Shown piece by piece: positions 13,250-23,300 of a DNA stretch of 64,000 bases (positions are counted from its first letter, which is position 1; each line of letters starts with the position of its first letter). Both the position numbers and the translations under genes were made by a program. Below the pieces are notes generated by a model. That model made no database searches. It was not told where the DNA came from and saw only the letters and a program-made list of their open reading frames with translations. The DNA comes from Prorocentrum cordatum (taxonomy: Eukaryota > Sar > Dinophyceae > Prorocentrales > Prorocentraceae). The stretch covers positions 92,258 through 156,257 of the forward strand of contig CAUYUJ010016705.1 of NCBI GenBank assembly GCA_963575745.1, given 5' to 3'.

Positions 13250-13384
13250 GACTCCTGCCGTGAAGCCAGCCTCACACCCCGAGCCGTCTTTTCGACCTTC
13301 GCGGGCCCCCCAGAGGCCGACAATGGCGCCACGCCGTCCGTGGGTAGAGTGTTTTGCGGTGTCGTGACCCGAGGAGGTCAGAGC

Positions 13385-13590
13385 CCCTCTCCCTCTGTGT
13401 CTCTTCTCCTCCCTCTCCCCTTTTCCCTCGGGCCCTCTTCTCCCTCGGGCCCTCTTCTCCCTCGGGCCCTCTCCTCCCTCGGGCCCTCTTCTCCTCCCTC
13501 GGGCCCTCTCCTCCCTCGGGCCCTCTTCTCCCTCTCCCCTTTTCCCTCTCCTCCCTCGGGCCCTCTTCTCCTCCCTCTCCCCTTTTCCCT
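13385..13590 (+). repeat. CTCGGGCCCTCTTCTCCC minisatellite
   Basis: Around nine units of an 18-21 bp repeat, CCCTCGGGCCCTCTTCTC, interleaved with CCTCTCCCCTTTTCCCT. Both strands stay open as Pro/Ser/Leu or Arg/Glu/Gly frames, which are artefacts. Confidence 0.9.
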
Positions 13591-13724
13591 GGGCTTGGCC
13601 TGGCGCTTCGTACAGGGTCCTGCCGAGTGCATTCAGCCAGCCCCTTCGGGGCGTGCCCCCCCCCCCCCCCCCTTCCCGAGCGGAGTTTTCCTTGGTGGGA
13701 GGGGGGAAGAGGAGTAGGAGGGGG

Positions 13725-14501
13725 ATGATGCTGCTGCTGATGATGCTGATGATGACGATGATACTGATGATGATTCTGATGATGATTCTGATGATGCTGA
13801 TGATGATGCTGCTGATGATGCTGATGATGATGATGATGCCGATGCTGCTGCTGCTGTGATGATGGTTACAATGATGATGCTGATGATGCTGATGCTGATG
13901 CTGATGATGCTGACGATGCTGATGTTGATGCTGATGCTGCTGCTGCATATGCTAACGATGACGATGACGACGACGATGCTGATGATGATGATGAAGATGC
14001 CGCTGCTGCTGCTGCTGCTGCTGCTCATGATGATGACGATGCTGATGATGGTGATGCTGCTGATGATGATGATGACGATGATGACGATAATAATAGTGCT
14101 GCTGCTGATGATGGGGCTGTTGCTGCTGCTGTTGCTGCTGCTGCTGACCACGACGATGATGCTGATGACGATGATGATGCTGATGCTGATAATGATGCTG
14201 CTAAGGATGCTGATGGTGATGATGATGCTGCTGCTGATGCAGCTGATGCTGCTGCTGATATGCTGCATCTGATGATGCTGCTGCTGCTGTTGACACTGAT
14301 CATGATGATGGTGATGATGATGCTGAGGCTGAGTATGATGATGATGCTGATGATGATGATGATGATGATGAATGGTGGTGATGATGCTGATGATGATGCT
14401 GATGCTGATGCTGATGATGCTGATGATGCTGATGATGATGATGATGATGATGATGATGACGATGCTGCTGATGCTGCTCATGATGATTATTATAATGATG
14501 C

Positions 14502-14534
<33 letters not shown>

Positions 14535-14539
14535 GGAGG

Positions 14540-14584
<45 letters not shown>

Positions 14585-14590
14585 TCGCTG
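13725..14590. repeat. TGA/CTG microsatellite
   Basis: TGA array rich in CTGCTG variants, plus-strand orientation as elsewhere. A long minus-strand Ile/Ser/His frame is an artefact. Confidence 0.95.
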
Positions 14591-14748
14591 ATGCTGGTGC
14601 TGGCGAAACAGACTAGAATCGCGAGTTGAACAATTATACATCGACATTTCAAATATTAAACTTTGTCTTCCAACGTATCATGGTTAAAGTCCCGAATCAA
14701 CATTTGTCAGCAATCTTACAACATGCTACATTTTAAGCTTCATTTCGA
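14591..14748. other. Short AT-richer unique stretch
   Basis: About 158 bases between the TGA array and the 29-bp minisatellite with no gene visible. Confidence 0.4.
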
Positions 14749-16312
14749 CGGTTTCCGTTTCCGTGGTCTGTGAGATTCGGTTTCCGTTTCCGTTGCTTGT
14801 GGGATTCGGTTTCGGTTTCCGTGGCTTGTTGGGTTCGGTGTCCGTTTCCGTGGCCTGTTGGGTTCGGTTTCCATCTCCGTGGCTTGTTGGGTTCGGTTTC
14901 CGTTTTTGTGGCGCGTTGGGGTTCGGTTTCCGTTTCCGTGGGGCTTATTGGGTCCGGTTTTTGCTCCCGTGGCTTGTTTGGTTCGGTTTCCGTTTCCGTG
15001 GCTTGTTGGGTTCGGTTTCTTTTTCCGTTGCTTGTGGGGTTCGGTTTCGGTTTCCGTGGCTTCTTGGGTTTGGTTTCCGTCTCCGTGGCTTGTTGGGTTT
15101 GGTTTCCGTTTCCGTGGTTTATTGGGTCCGGTTTTCGTTTCCGTAATTTGTTGGGTTCGGTTTCCGTTTCCGTGGGTTATGGGGTTCGGTCTTGGTTTCC
15201 GTGGCGCGTTGGGTTCGGTTTCCGTTTCCGTGGTTTGTTTGTGGTTCGGTTTCCGTCTCCGTGGCTTGTTGGGTTCGGTTTTAGTTTCCGTGGGTTGTTG
15301 TGTTCGGTTTCCGTTTTTGTGGCGCGTTGGGGTTTGGTTTCCGTTTCCGTGGTTTGTTGACCTCGGTTTCCGTTTCCGTGGCTTGTTGGGTTCGGTTTCC
15401 GTTTCCGTGGTTTTTTGGGTTCGGTCTCCGTTTCCGTGGTTTGTAGGGTCCGGTTTTTGTTCCCGTGGCTTGTTGGGTTCGGTTTCCGTTTCTGTGGTTC
15501 GGTGGGTTTGGTTTCCGTTTCCGTGGTTCGTTGGGTTCGGTTTCTGTTTCCGTGTTTTGTTGGGCTCGGTTTTTGTTTCCGTGGCTGGTTGTGTTCGGTT
15601 TTCGTTTTTGTGGTGCGTTGCGGTTTGGTTTCCGTTTCCGTGGCTTGTTGAGTTCGGTTTCCGTTTTCGTGGTTTGTTGGGTTTGATTTTTCGTTTCTGT
15701 GGCTTGTTGGGTTCGGATTCCATGGTTCGGTTCGGTTTTTGTTTCCGTTTTTAGTTGGGTTCGGTGTCCGTTTCCGTGGGGTTTGTTGGGTTCGGTTTCC
15801 GGGGTTTGTGTTTGTTGGGTTCGGTTTCCGTTTCCCTGGTTTGTTGGGTTCGGTTTCCGTTTCCGTGGTTTGTTGGGTTCGGTTTTTGTTTCCGTGGTTC
15901 GGTGGGTTCGGTTTTTGTTTTTGTGGCTTGTTGGTTCGGTTTTCGTTTCCGTGGTTCGTTGGGTTTGGTTTCCGTTTCCGTGGCTTGTGGGGTTCGGTTT
16001 CTGTGGCTTGTGGGTTTCGGTTTCCGTGGTTTGTGGTGTTCGGTTTCCGTGGCTTGTGGTGTTCGGTTTCCGTGGCTTGTGGGGTTCGGTTTCCGTGGTT
16101 TGTTGGGTTCGATTTCTGTGTCTTGTGCTTTTTCTGTTTCCGTGGCTTGTTGGGTTCGGTTTCCGTATTTGGTGGGGTTCGGTTTCCGTGGCTTGTGGGG
16201 TTCAGTTTCCGTGGCTTTGGGAGTTTGGTTTCCGTGGTTTGTGGTGTTCGGTTCCCGTGGCTTGTGGGGTTCGGTTTCCGTGGCTTGTAGGGGCTCGCTC
16301 AGATCCGTAGGA
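14749..16312 (+). repeat. 29-bp minisatellite, about 1.56 kb, shortening to 23 bp
   Basis: The unit is GGTTTCCGTTTCCGTGGCTT followed by GTTGGGTTC (29 bp), about 55 units in all. From about 15980 most units lose one TTTCCG and become 23 bp. Because 29 is not a multiple of 3, one frame passes through all three phases every three units and shows a 29-residue period (for example FRFRGLLGSVSVSV). The complement is open too, as ETETEPNKPRKRKPN. Nothing beyond openness supports translation. Confidence 0.95.
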
Positions 16313-16335
16313 ATCTCGCTCAGATCCTTAGGCAT

Positions 16336-16853
16336 GATAGTGATCATGATGATACTGATGATGATGCTGATGGCGACGATGCTGATGATGCCGATGAGGA
16401 TGCTGATGAGGATGAGGATGAGGACGAGGACGAGGATGATGATGATGCTGATGATGATGATGCTGACGATGATGACGACGATGCTGCTGATGATGATGCT
16501 ACTGCTGCTGTTGCTGATGATGATGATGTTGATGGTGATGATGATGATGATGATGATGATGATGCCGCTGATGATGATGATGGTGGTGGTGGTGATGATG
16601 ATGATGATGATGACGATGGTGATTTTGACGATGGCATCGGTGACGAGGAGGGTGATGATCCAGGATGCAGGCACGAAAATGGAAGGTTACAGGATTCAGG
16701 ATGCATGGTTGGGGATGATGATGAATCTCATGCTGCTGATGGTGATACTGATGCTGCTGATGATGCTGATGATGCTGATGGCGACGATGCTGATGATGCC
16801 GATGAGGATGCCGATCATGAGGATGAGGATGAGGACGAGGACGAGGATGATGC

Positions 16854-16885
<32 letters not shown>

Positions 16886-17000
16886 GAGATGATGATGCTG
16901 ATGCTGATGATGATGATGACGACGACGATGCTGCTGATGATGCTGCTGCTGATGGTGATGATGGTGTTTATGATGATGCTGATGATGATGGTTATGGTGG

Positions 17001-17036
<36 letters not shown>

Positions 17037-17592
17037 CGATGGTGCTTCTGACGATGGCATCGGTGACGACGAGGTTGATGATCCAGGATGCAGGCACGAA
17101 CATGGAAGGTTCCAGGACTCAGGATGCATGATTGGGGATGATGATGAAGCTTATGCTGACAATGATGAGACTGATGATGATGCTGATGATGATGACGATG
17201 ATGATGATTGATGACGGTGATACTGATGATGGTGATGATGATGATGATGATGACTCTGATAACTATCATGACGATGATGCTGATGATGCTGCTGATGATG
17301 CTGATGATGATGAGGGTGGTGGTGGTGGTGATGATGATGATGCTTCTGGTGATGGAGATGATGCTGATGATGCTTGTGATGATTATGACGATGATGGTGA
17401 TGCTGTTGATGCGGATCTTGATGACGATGATGATGATGGTGATGATGATGACGATGATGGTTCTGACGATGATGATGCTGCTGATGATGATGACGATGAT
17501 GACGATAACGATGACGATGATGATGCTGTTGATAATGATGATGATGCTGCTGCTGATGATGATGATGATGATGATGACGATGGTGCAGATGA
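16336..17592. repeat. TGA microsatellite with a higher-order duplication of about 410-423 bp
   Basis: Two non-TGA islands are near-identical: CAGGATGCAGGCACGAA at about 16662 and 17085, each between GGCATCGGTGACGA and CAGGATGCATG. The upstream phrase CTGATGGCGACGATGCTG recurs with period about 409. So the block duplicated as a long unit after the microsatellite formed. Confidence 0.85.
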
Positions 17593-17596
17593 TGCC

Positions 17597-17862
17597 GCGA
17601 CCCACCCGCGACCCACCCGCGACCCGCCCGCGACCCACCCGCGACCTTCTCCGCGGCCCGCCCGCGACCCACACGCGACTTACCCCGCGACCCGCCCGCG
17701 ACCCGCCTGCGACCCACCCGCGACCCACCCGCGACCCACCCGCGACCCACCTGCGACCCACCCGCGACCCGGCCCGCGACCCACCCGCGATCCACACGCG
17801 ATACTCCCGCGACCCACCCGCGATCCACCCGCGACCCACCCGCGATCCAACCAACAACCCAC
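17597..17862 (+). repeat. 11-bp satellite GACCCACCCGC
   Basis: About 24 units of CGCGACCCACC with minor variants (GATCCACCCGC, GACCCGCCCGC). Plus-strand frames give repeats such as RDPPATHPRPT and the minus strand gives GGSRVGRGWVA. These follow from the repeat. Confidence 0.95.
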
Positions 17863-18834
17863 CCACATTGCTTTAATGACAGATCGGCGCCTGCGGCGGG
17901 CTCATTGTATAATTAATAAAAATTTGGCGCCTGCAGCGGGCTTCTTCAGACCCTCGCAGACTGCAGACGTCCTCGCCGCCCCCTCACTCTTATCCGTTTC
18001 TGCGGGGTGCTACGTATTTGTGTTTTGCCTCCTCATTTCCTTTTCCTTCTCTTCCTATTCCTCTCCGCCAGGGTTTCCTTCTCTCCAGCCTCTGAAGCAT
18101 GGGCACGCTCATTGAAATTCGGCGCAATTGCCCGTTCTATCGCGCCTTCGTGGCCTGCCGCTCGGAGACATTTCCAACACGTTCGACCTAACTTTCTTCC
18201 CCTCCTCCTAACCCATTATCCTCCGTTGTTTCCCCTCTCTTCTTTTCCTCCTCTTCATCATTCTGCCACTTGTGCTGCTACTTCCAGTTCTACCGTCGCC
18301 TTCACTTCCACTTCGCTCCGACTCTACCAATTCCTCCTCGCCTGCCCCTTGCGCCCCCCTCTTCGTTTTCGTCGTATCCTTCATCTTCCTGCTCCCGCCT
18401 CGCCTCTCGTGTCATTTCTTTTTCGTCTCCCCCTCCTCCCTGTTCCTTTTCCCTCGCCAAAGGCGGAATCGTGGTTTCGACTTCGGGCGGGCAAGTTTTT
18501 GTGCCGGACGATTTTTCCCAAACCATTTTGTGTCAAGTTCGTTTCGGATTCGCAGCGCCCCGCATCTCCCACCACTCCCGCTGCCCCCTCTTCCCCCGCC
18601 TTCTTCTACCCTTCGCATGTCTCTGCTTCGGCACGCCCCTCGCGCGTTTGATTACCCCGTAGGGAACCCCATCGAGCCCCCCAGCGGCCACGTCCGCATG
18701 AGAGGTCCTCGCCCGTGCCGGCACGTCCTTCCCGCGTTTCGTGGCCCCCCACAGGGAGCTCCACCGAAGGCTTGGCCATGTTCCCACGAAGGGCCTCGCT
18801 CAGCACAAATTGCACACGTATCTGACTAACAGAC
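17863..18834. other. Pyrimidine-rich stretch, no recognised gene
   Basis: GGCGCCTGCGGCGGGCT near 17885 recurs as GGCGCCTGCAGCGGGCT near 17928, with AT-rich sequence between. From about 18000 to 18640 the plus strand is rich in CTTCC and TCCTC. A weak duplication of about 88 bp is visible around 18640-18775. Overlapping frames have no recognisable domain. Confidence 0.4.
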
Positions 18835-19687
18835 AGGGCATTGTATTTACCCGTATGTTTTTTATATCATCATATGTATACACGACGACATCGTAGACAT
18901 CGCGATACCATACTGTGTACAGCAACGTCATATATGCTTTATGGTTCCAGACACATCGTATATCTTCTTATGTAGCACATATATATATATATATACTCTA
19001 TCGCCACATGTCCTATATGTACACACATGCACATCTGTTTGATATCATACACGCGCATCACATCGTAATGGGTATTTTGACATACCTATATGCGCACATT
19101 CCATACAAGCTTACGTTTTAGGATGCCATCCGCATATACAACCTCATCACAGAGCTTATGTTATCACACACATTTGACATCATCACGTATGTTAGTATTT
19201 CCCATCACCGCATGATACATCTTATGAAGGTATACGTATATCACAGTCATGGTGTTCATGGGCCATACACATATAGTACAACAGTGCGAGTACTATGATG
19301 GCATGAATATGCCGGTACACACACATACATATACATATATATATATATATATATATATGTATACACATATGTATACCATCACCAGCAGTCTTATGCTATC
19401 ATAGATATCGCTTGCAGGTCGGCATGATGGTGCGCTGCATATATATATATATATACATACAGACATCGCATCATCATACATCTCATGGTACTTCAAATTT
19501 ATGTACAACGCATCACCATATATCGTATGATACCTCACATGTGCATCATACGATCATAGATCTTTTGATGCATTCCATACACATCACATCAACATAGATC
19601 TTACGATGCCCTACCAAAACGTCACATCACCATAGATCTTATGATGCCTTACGGCCACCACTACCCTTGTGACCACCACTTCCACTA
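18835..19687. repeat. AT-rich island with degenerate CATCACCATAGATCTTATGA-type units
   Basis: Base composition drops sharply to AT-rich. TATATA runs lie at 18980, 19330 and 19440. Between them, phrases like CATCACCATAGATCTTATGATG recur every 40-45 bases toward the right end (19520-19650). No gene is visible. It ends at the assembly gap. Confidence 0.75.
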
Positions 19688-19787
19688 NNNNNNNNNNNNN
19701 NNNNNNNNNNNNNNNNNNNNNNNNNNNNNNNNNNNNNNNNNNNNNNNNNNNNNNNNNNNNNNNNNNNNNNNNNNNNNNNNNNNNNNN
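19688..19787. other. Assembly gap (100 N)
   Basis: One hundred consecutive N, a fixed-size placeholder. The 5-prime end of the retrotransposon that follows is hidden in or beyond it. Confidence 1.
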
Positions 19788-20399
19788 GCTGCCGAGGCCA
19801 AGGAGGCTCGGGCGGCGGTGGCTTTGGCGCGGGCGGCAGCGGCCAAGAAGGCGGCGGCCCAGGCAGTCGCTCGGGCCGAGGGCGTAGGGCCCCCTTCGCC
19901 GACCGCCGCCGCGTCGGCAATATTCACGGTCGAGTGGGATGAGGCGCTGTTCAGCTCGCTGGGCGACATGGTCGAGGCGGGCGATTGCTCCTAGGAGGAG
20001 CGGGCGGCCCTGGAGACGCTTCACAACCAGCTCAAGGGGGCCAAGTCAGACCTCAACGGCAAGGAGAATGAGATTAAGGCCTGGCTCGACAGGGCCAAGC
20101 AGATGAAGAGCGACATTCACGACAGGATGAGCAAGAAGAGGAAGGGCGACGATGGAGGAGCGAAGGCCGCGGCAGGCCAGGAGGCTAAGCCGCCTGCTGC
20201 AGGAGGTGAAGCAGCAGCTAGCCAGAGCCCCGCGACGGAGACAGCCCAGACCGATGAGAGCAAGGCGGTGTCCGAGCAGACCGGGGAGAATGCGAAGAAG
20301 CTGTCGGCGGCCAAGTTCACGGCCAAGGCCGAGGCCGCAGCGGCCAAGGCGGCTGCCAAGGCCCAGGCCAAGGGTGGTGGCGAGGGTGCCGCCTCTTGA
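19788..20399 (+). pseudogene. N-terminal part of LINE polyprotein, two in-frame stops
   Basis: Same reading phase as the main ORF downstream. It starts inside the gap with an Ala/Arg/Lys-rich stretch, then a more complex segment (ASAIFTVEWDEALFSSLGDM), a TAG stop at 19992-19994, a charged probably coiled-coil part (EERAALETLHNQLKGAKSDL, then KENEIKAWLDRAKQMK) and an Ala/Lys-rich tail ending in TGA at 20397-20399. It reads as an ORF1-like or N-terminal region of the same protein. The stops could be real decay, errors, or a programmed division; the first is most likely. No ATG begins the frame in visible sequence. The only Met that opens a stop-free part is at 20103. Confidence 0.65.
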
Positions 20400-23300
20400 C
20401 TATCTGCTGCAGCTGACGACGACCACACTGAGGGCTCCACGACATTGTTCTACGCGAATGTCACGGCCTTCACTCCCAAAGTGTGGCAATACCTTCAATT
20501 AAATTATTGCAAGTACTCCTTCTGGGCCTGGGCAGAGACTCACATCCATGACGAGTCGGAGCTCAGGGATTGGGGCAAGAAGGCACGTGACGCACATCTT
20601 CGTCTTCATTACAATGCGGCGCGCCCGTCGGACAAGGCTGTGGCAGCAGGGTTCGAGGAGCGCGCGAATGAGGGCGGCGAGTTTTTCATGGCTCAGCAGC
20701 ACCTTCAGGCCCACGTCTTACCTGAGGCCAAGATTGCTGCAGGACATTTGCGTGAGGCGGGCCAGGCCAGCCTAGATGGGTTTCTTCCTATGGTCTTGCA
20801 TCTCGCTGGGTATTCTATCATAGTAGTGGTACTATACGCGCTGCCCAGTATCATGATGACGGGCCACAACAAGATCATATTTCAAAGGCTCGGAGGTCTC
20901 CTTCGAGCAGTCAGGCTCCCATGGATGATCGTGGGGGACTTCAACATGGAGCCCGACATCCTCGCCGCCAGCATGTTCGTTTCCAAGCTGAACGGCATTA
21001 TCCGCACAGCTGGCCCTGCAGGCACCTGTGCCAATAGTCAGGGGCGGGACAAGGTGCTAGACTATGTGGTGTGCAGCCCCGAGGCCTCGCCGTTTCTGAA
21101 AACTATCAGTGCCGTGCGATCTGTTCCTTGGAAGCCCCATCAAGGTCTGGCCCTCCAGCTACGTAGCTCTGGCCTTCAGCTTCTCACCCGCTCCCTCGTG
21201 GTCTCTCCCAGGCTTCCTCATGCCCCGAGACCCCGTAGGGAGCCCACTGCTGGTTCAAAATCTAGTGTTTCTAGAGTCCGCCGGGCGATTGCCCAGCAAG
21301 AGGCCCTGGAGGCTCGTAGGTCGCACTTTCAAGAAATGTTTGGGGATTGCTTTCATAGCCCTGGGGCCCCGTCGTCGTCAGCGGAGGGTGCAGGTCAGGC
21401 CCCTCCCGATGCGGTCGAAGAATCTTTCGATTGTTGGCCCGACGAAGAGGACGGCCCGTGGGCTGACCAGTTGAACTTTTGTGCAGACGGGGAGTTGAGT
21501 AATGCCCTCGCCTCCCCGTCTCACCCCATCCTTCCCGAACCTGGCTCGACGGGCAGCGTTGGAGCGTGTCGGCAGGAGAGGCAGTGTAAGACTGACCTAG
21601 CAATGGTACAGCATAGCCCCCTCCCCAATTCGTGCCAGCCCCCCCCCACCGAGACGAGGGAATATTTTAATCCCGATTTAAACCAGCATGTCTTTCAGTT
21701 TTGTGATCCTTGGACCAGTCCTTTACAGGTCCCTGAAAGCCCCCCCTCCGCGTCGGCCACTTTCCAGATCCCCAGCGAGGTATGGGTCGAGAGCAGGCGG
21801 GAGGTGGGTTTTGCTTCGGGGCAGGACTGCGTTCAATCCCTTTCTCCGTCCCTCCTCAAGTCCGTAGCTTTTCGGCTAGAGGCCTCACACTCTACTGTTG
21901 TTTCAGGAATGTATGCGGCGTGGATTTCCACAGTCGAGCTGAGCATCACCAGACACCATGGCATGGAGCTCCTTCGCTCGAGGCGCGCCCACGGGGCTCG
22001 TTGGGTCGAGGGCCCTGTCAGGCAGGCGGCTCACCGACGAAAGATCCACCTCCGTGACCAGAGAGCCCAGTGGTGGACCCAGGTCCACACGCTGATCGCA
22101 GGAGTCAGCCGACACCTCCAGCGCGGGAATGGCACTCATCAGTTGCAGTGCTACCAGGAGGCGGCACTCAAGGCAGCTGGAGATCGTCCCGAGGGCGCTC
22201 ATACTGTGCTCCGAGGTGGCCGCGACCCTCCATGGGAAGAATGCTTACGGCTTCTCGAGGCGAAGTGCCAGATCAACCCAGCGGTGTTGGAGTCGTATGT
22301 TCACAACGCTCGGAAGATCATGCAGCGGGCCCAGCGGCTTGCGGTGCTGTCGGCTATCCACGACTTCCGTGCGTGGGTGGTGGAGCCAGAAGCGAACGGT
22401 GTTCTCCACAAATCGTTGAAGAAGGGTCCTCTGCCTCCCACCGAGATCGTGGTGGGCCAGCAGCTGGTGTACCATCCGAAGGACATCATGGACGCAAAGG
22501 CGCAGAAGTATCAGCAGCTGTGGGCACCCTCGGCCCCCAAGTTGCAGGATGTGAGAGAACTATTTAGACAGATTCGAGTTCGAGCGGTCGACGAGCCGCT
22601 CCCGCAGCTCGAGGTGACGGACGTTACCAGGGCTGCTTCACGCATGAAGGCCAAGGCAGGCATGGGCATCGATATGGTCACGCCTACCGACTACCAGAGG
22701 CTCCCGGCCGAAGGCCAGGCGGAGCTGCTCTTGATCTTGGAGGCGGTCGAGGCCACGTTGGCCTGGCCCGCCCAGACGTTGGCAGTGATTGGGAAGCTCA
22801 CTCCCAAAAAGACTGCGGGCGATCGGGCGATCGGCCTTGTGTCGATGCTCGGCCGACTCTGGTCCTTGATGCGCGAGCCGTCCGTGCAGACCTGGTCGGC
22901 TGAGAGCGCTCGCCACTGGGACGCCGCTCTCCCAGGCAACTCTTGCCTGCAGGAGGCGTTCCTGCGAGCACTCGACGAGGAACTGGCCTTCACCATGGGC
23001 ATGCAGCACGGCCACGGGATGCTGGATATCGCCACGTTCTACGACAGTATCCCGTGGGACATCCTCGTTTCGGCCGCGCTGCGGCTTCACTTCCCACCAG
23101 TAATATTATACTTAGAACTTCTTCAATGCGTGACACCACGTTGCTTGGAGCAGGACAAGACGGTGTCGACTTTGTTTGACCCGCTCCTCAGCGTCGTGCA
23201 AGGGCTGCGGTCAGGAACCCGCTTCGCCAAGATGATGACCCACCATGCCATGGCCACGGTGACCACAGCCCATCCGAGGATGGGGGCGAGGTTATGGGTC

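Noticed and set aside
14740-15754. Possible 300-residue repeat protein on either strand
   Set aside because: A 29-bp minisatellite with few stops explains both strands equally.
14749-16312. CRISPR-like array
   Set aside because: The 29-bp repeats are directly head to tail with no unique spacers and no cas genes; the context is eukaryotic.
19641-19687. ATG start for the retrotransposon upstream of the gap
   Set aside because: The frame passes through 100 N of arbitrary length, and the sequence left of the gap is AT-rich repeat unrelated to the element.
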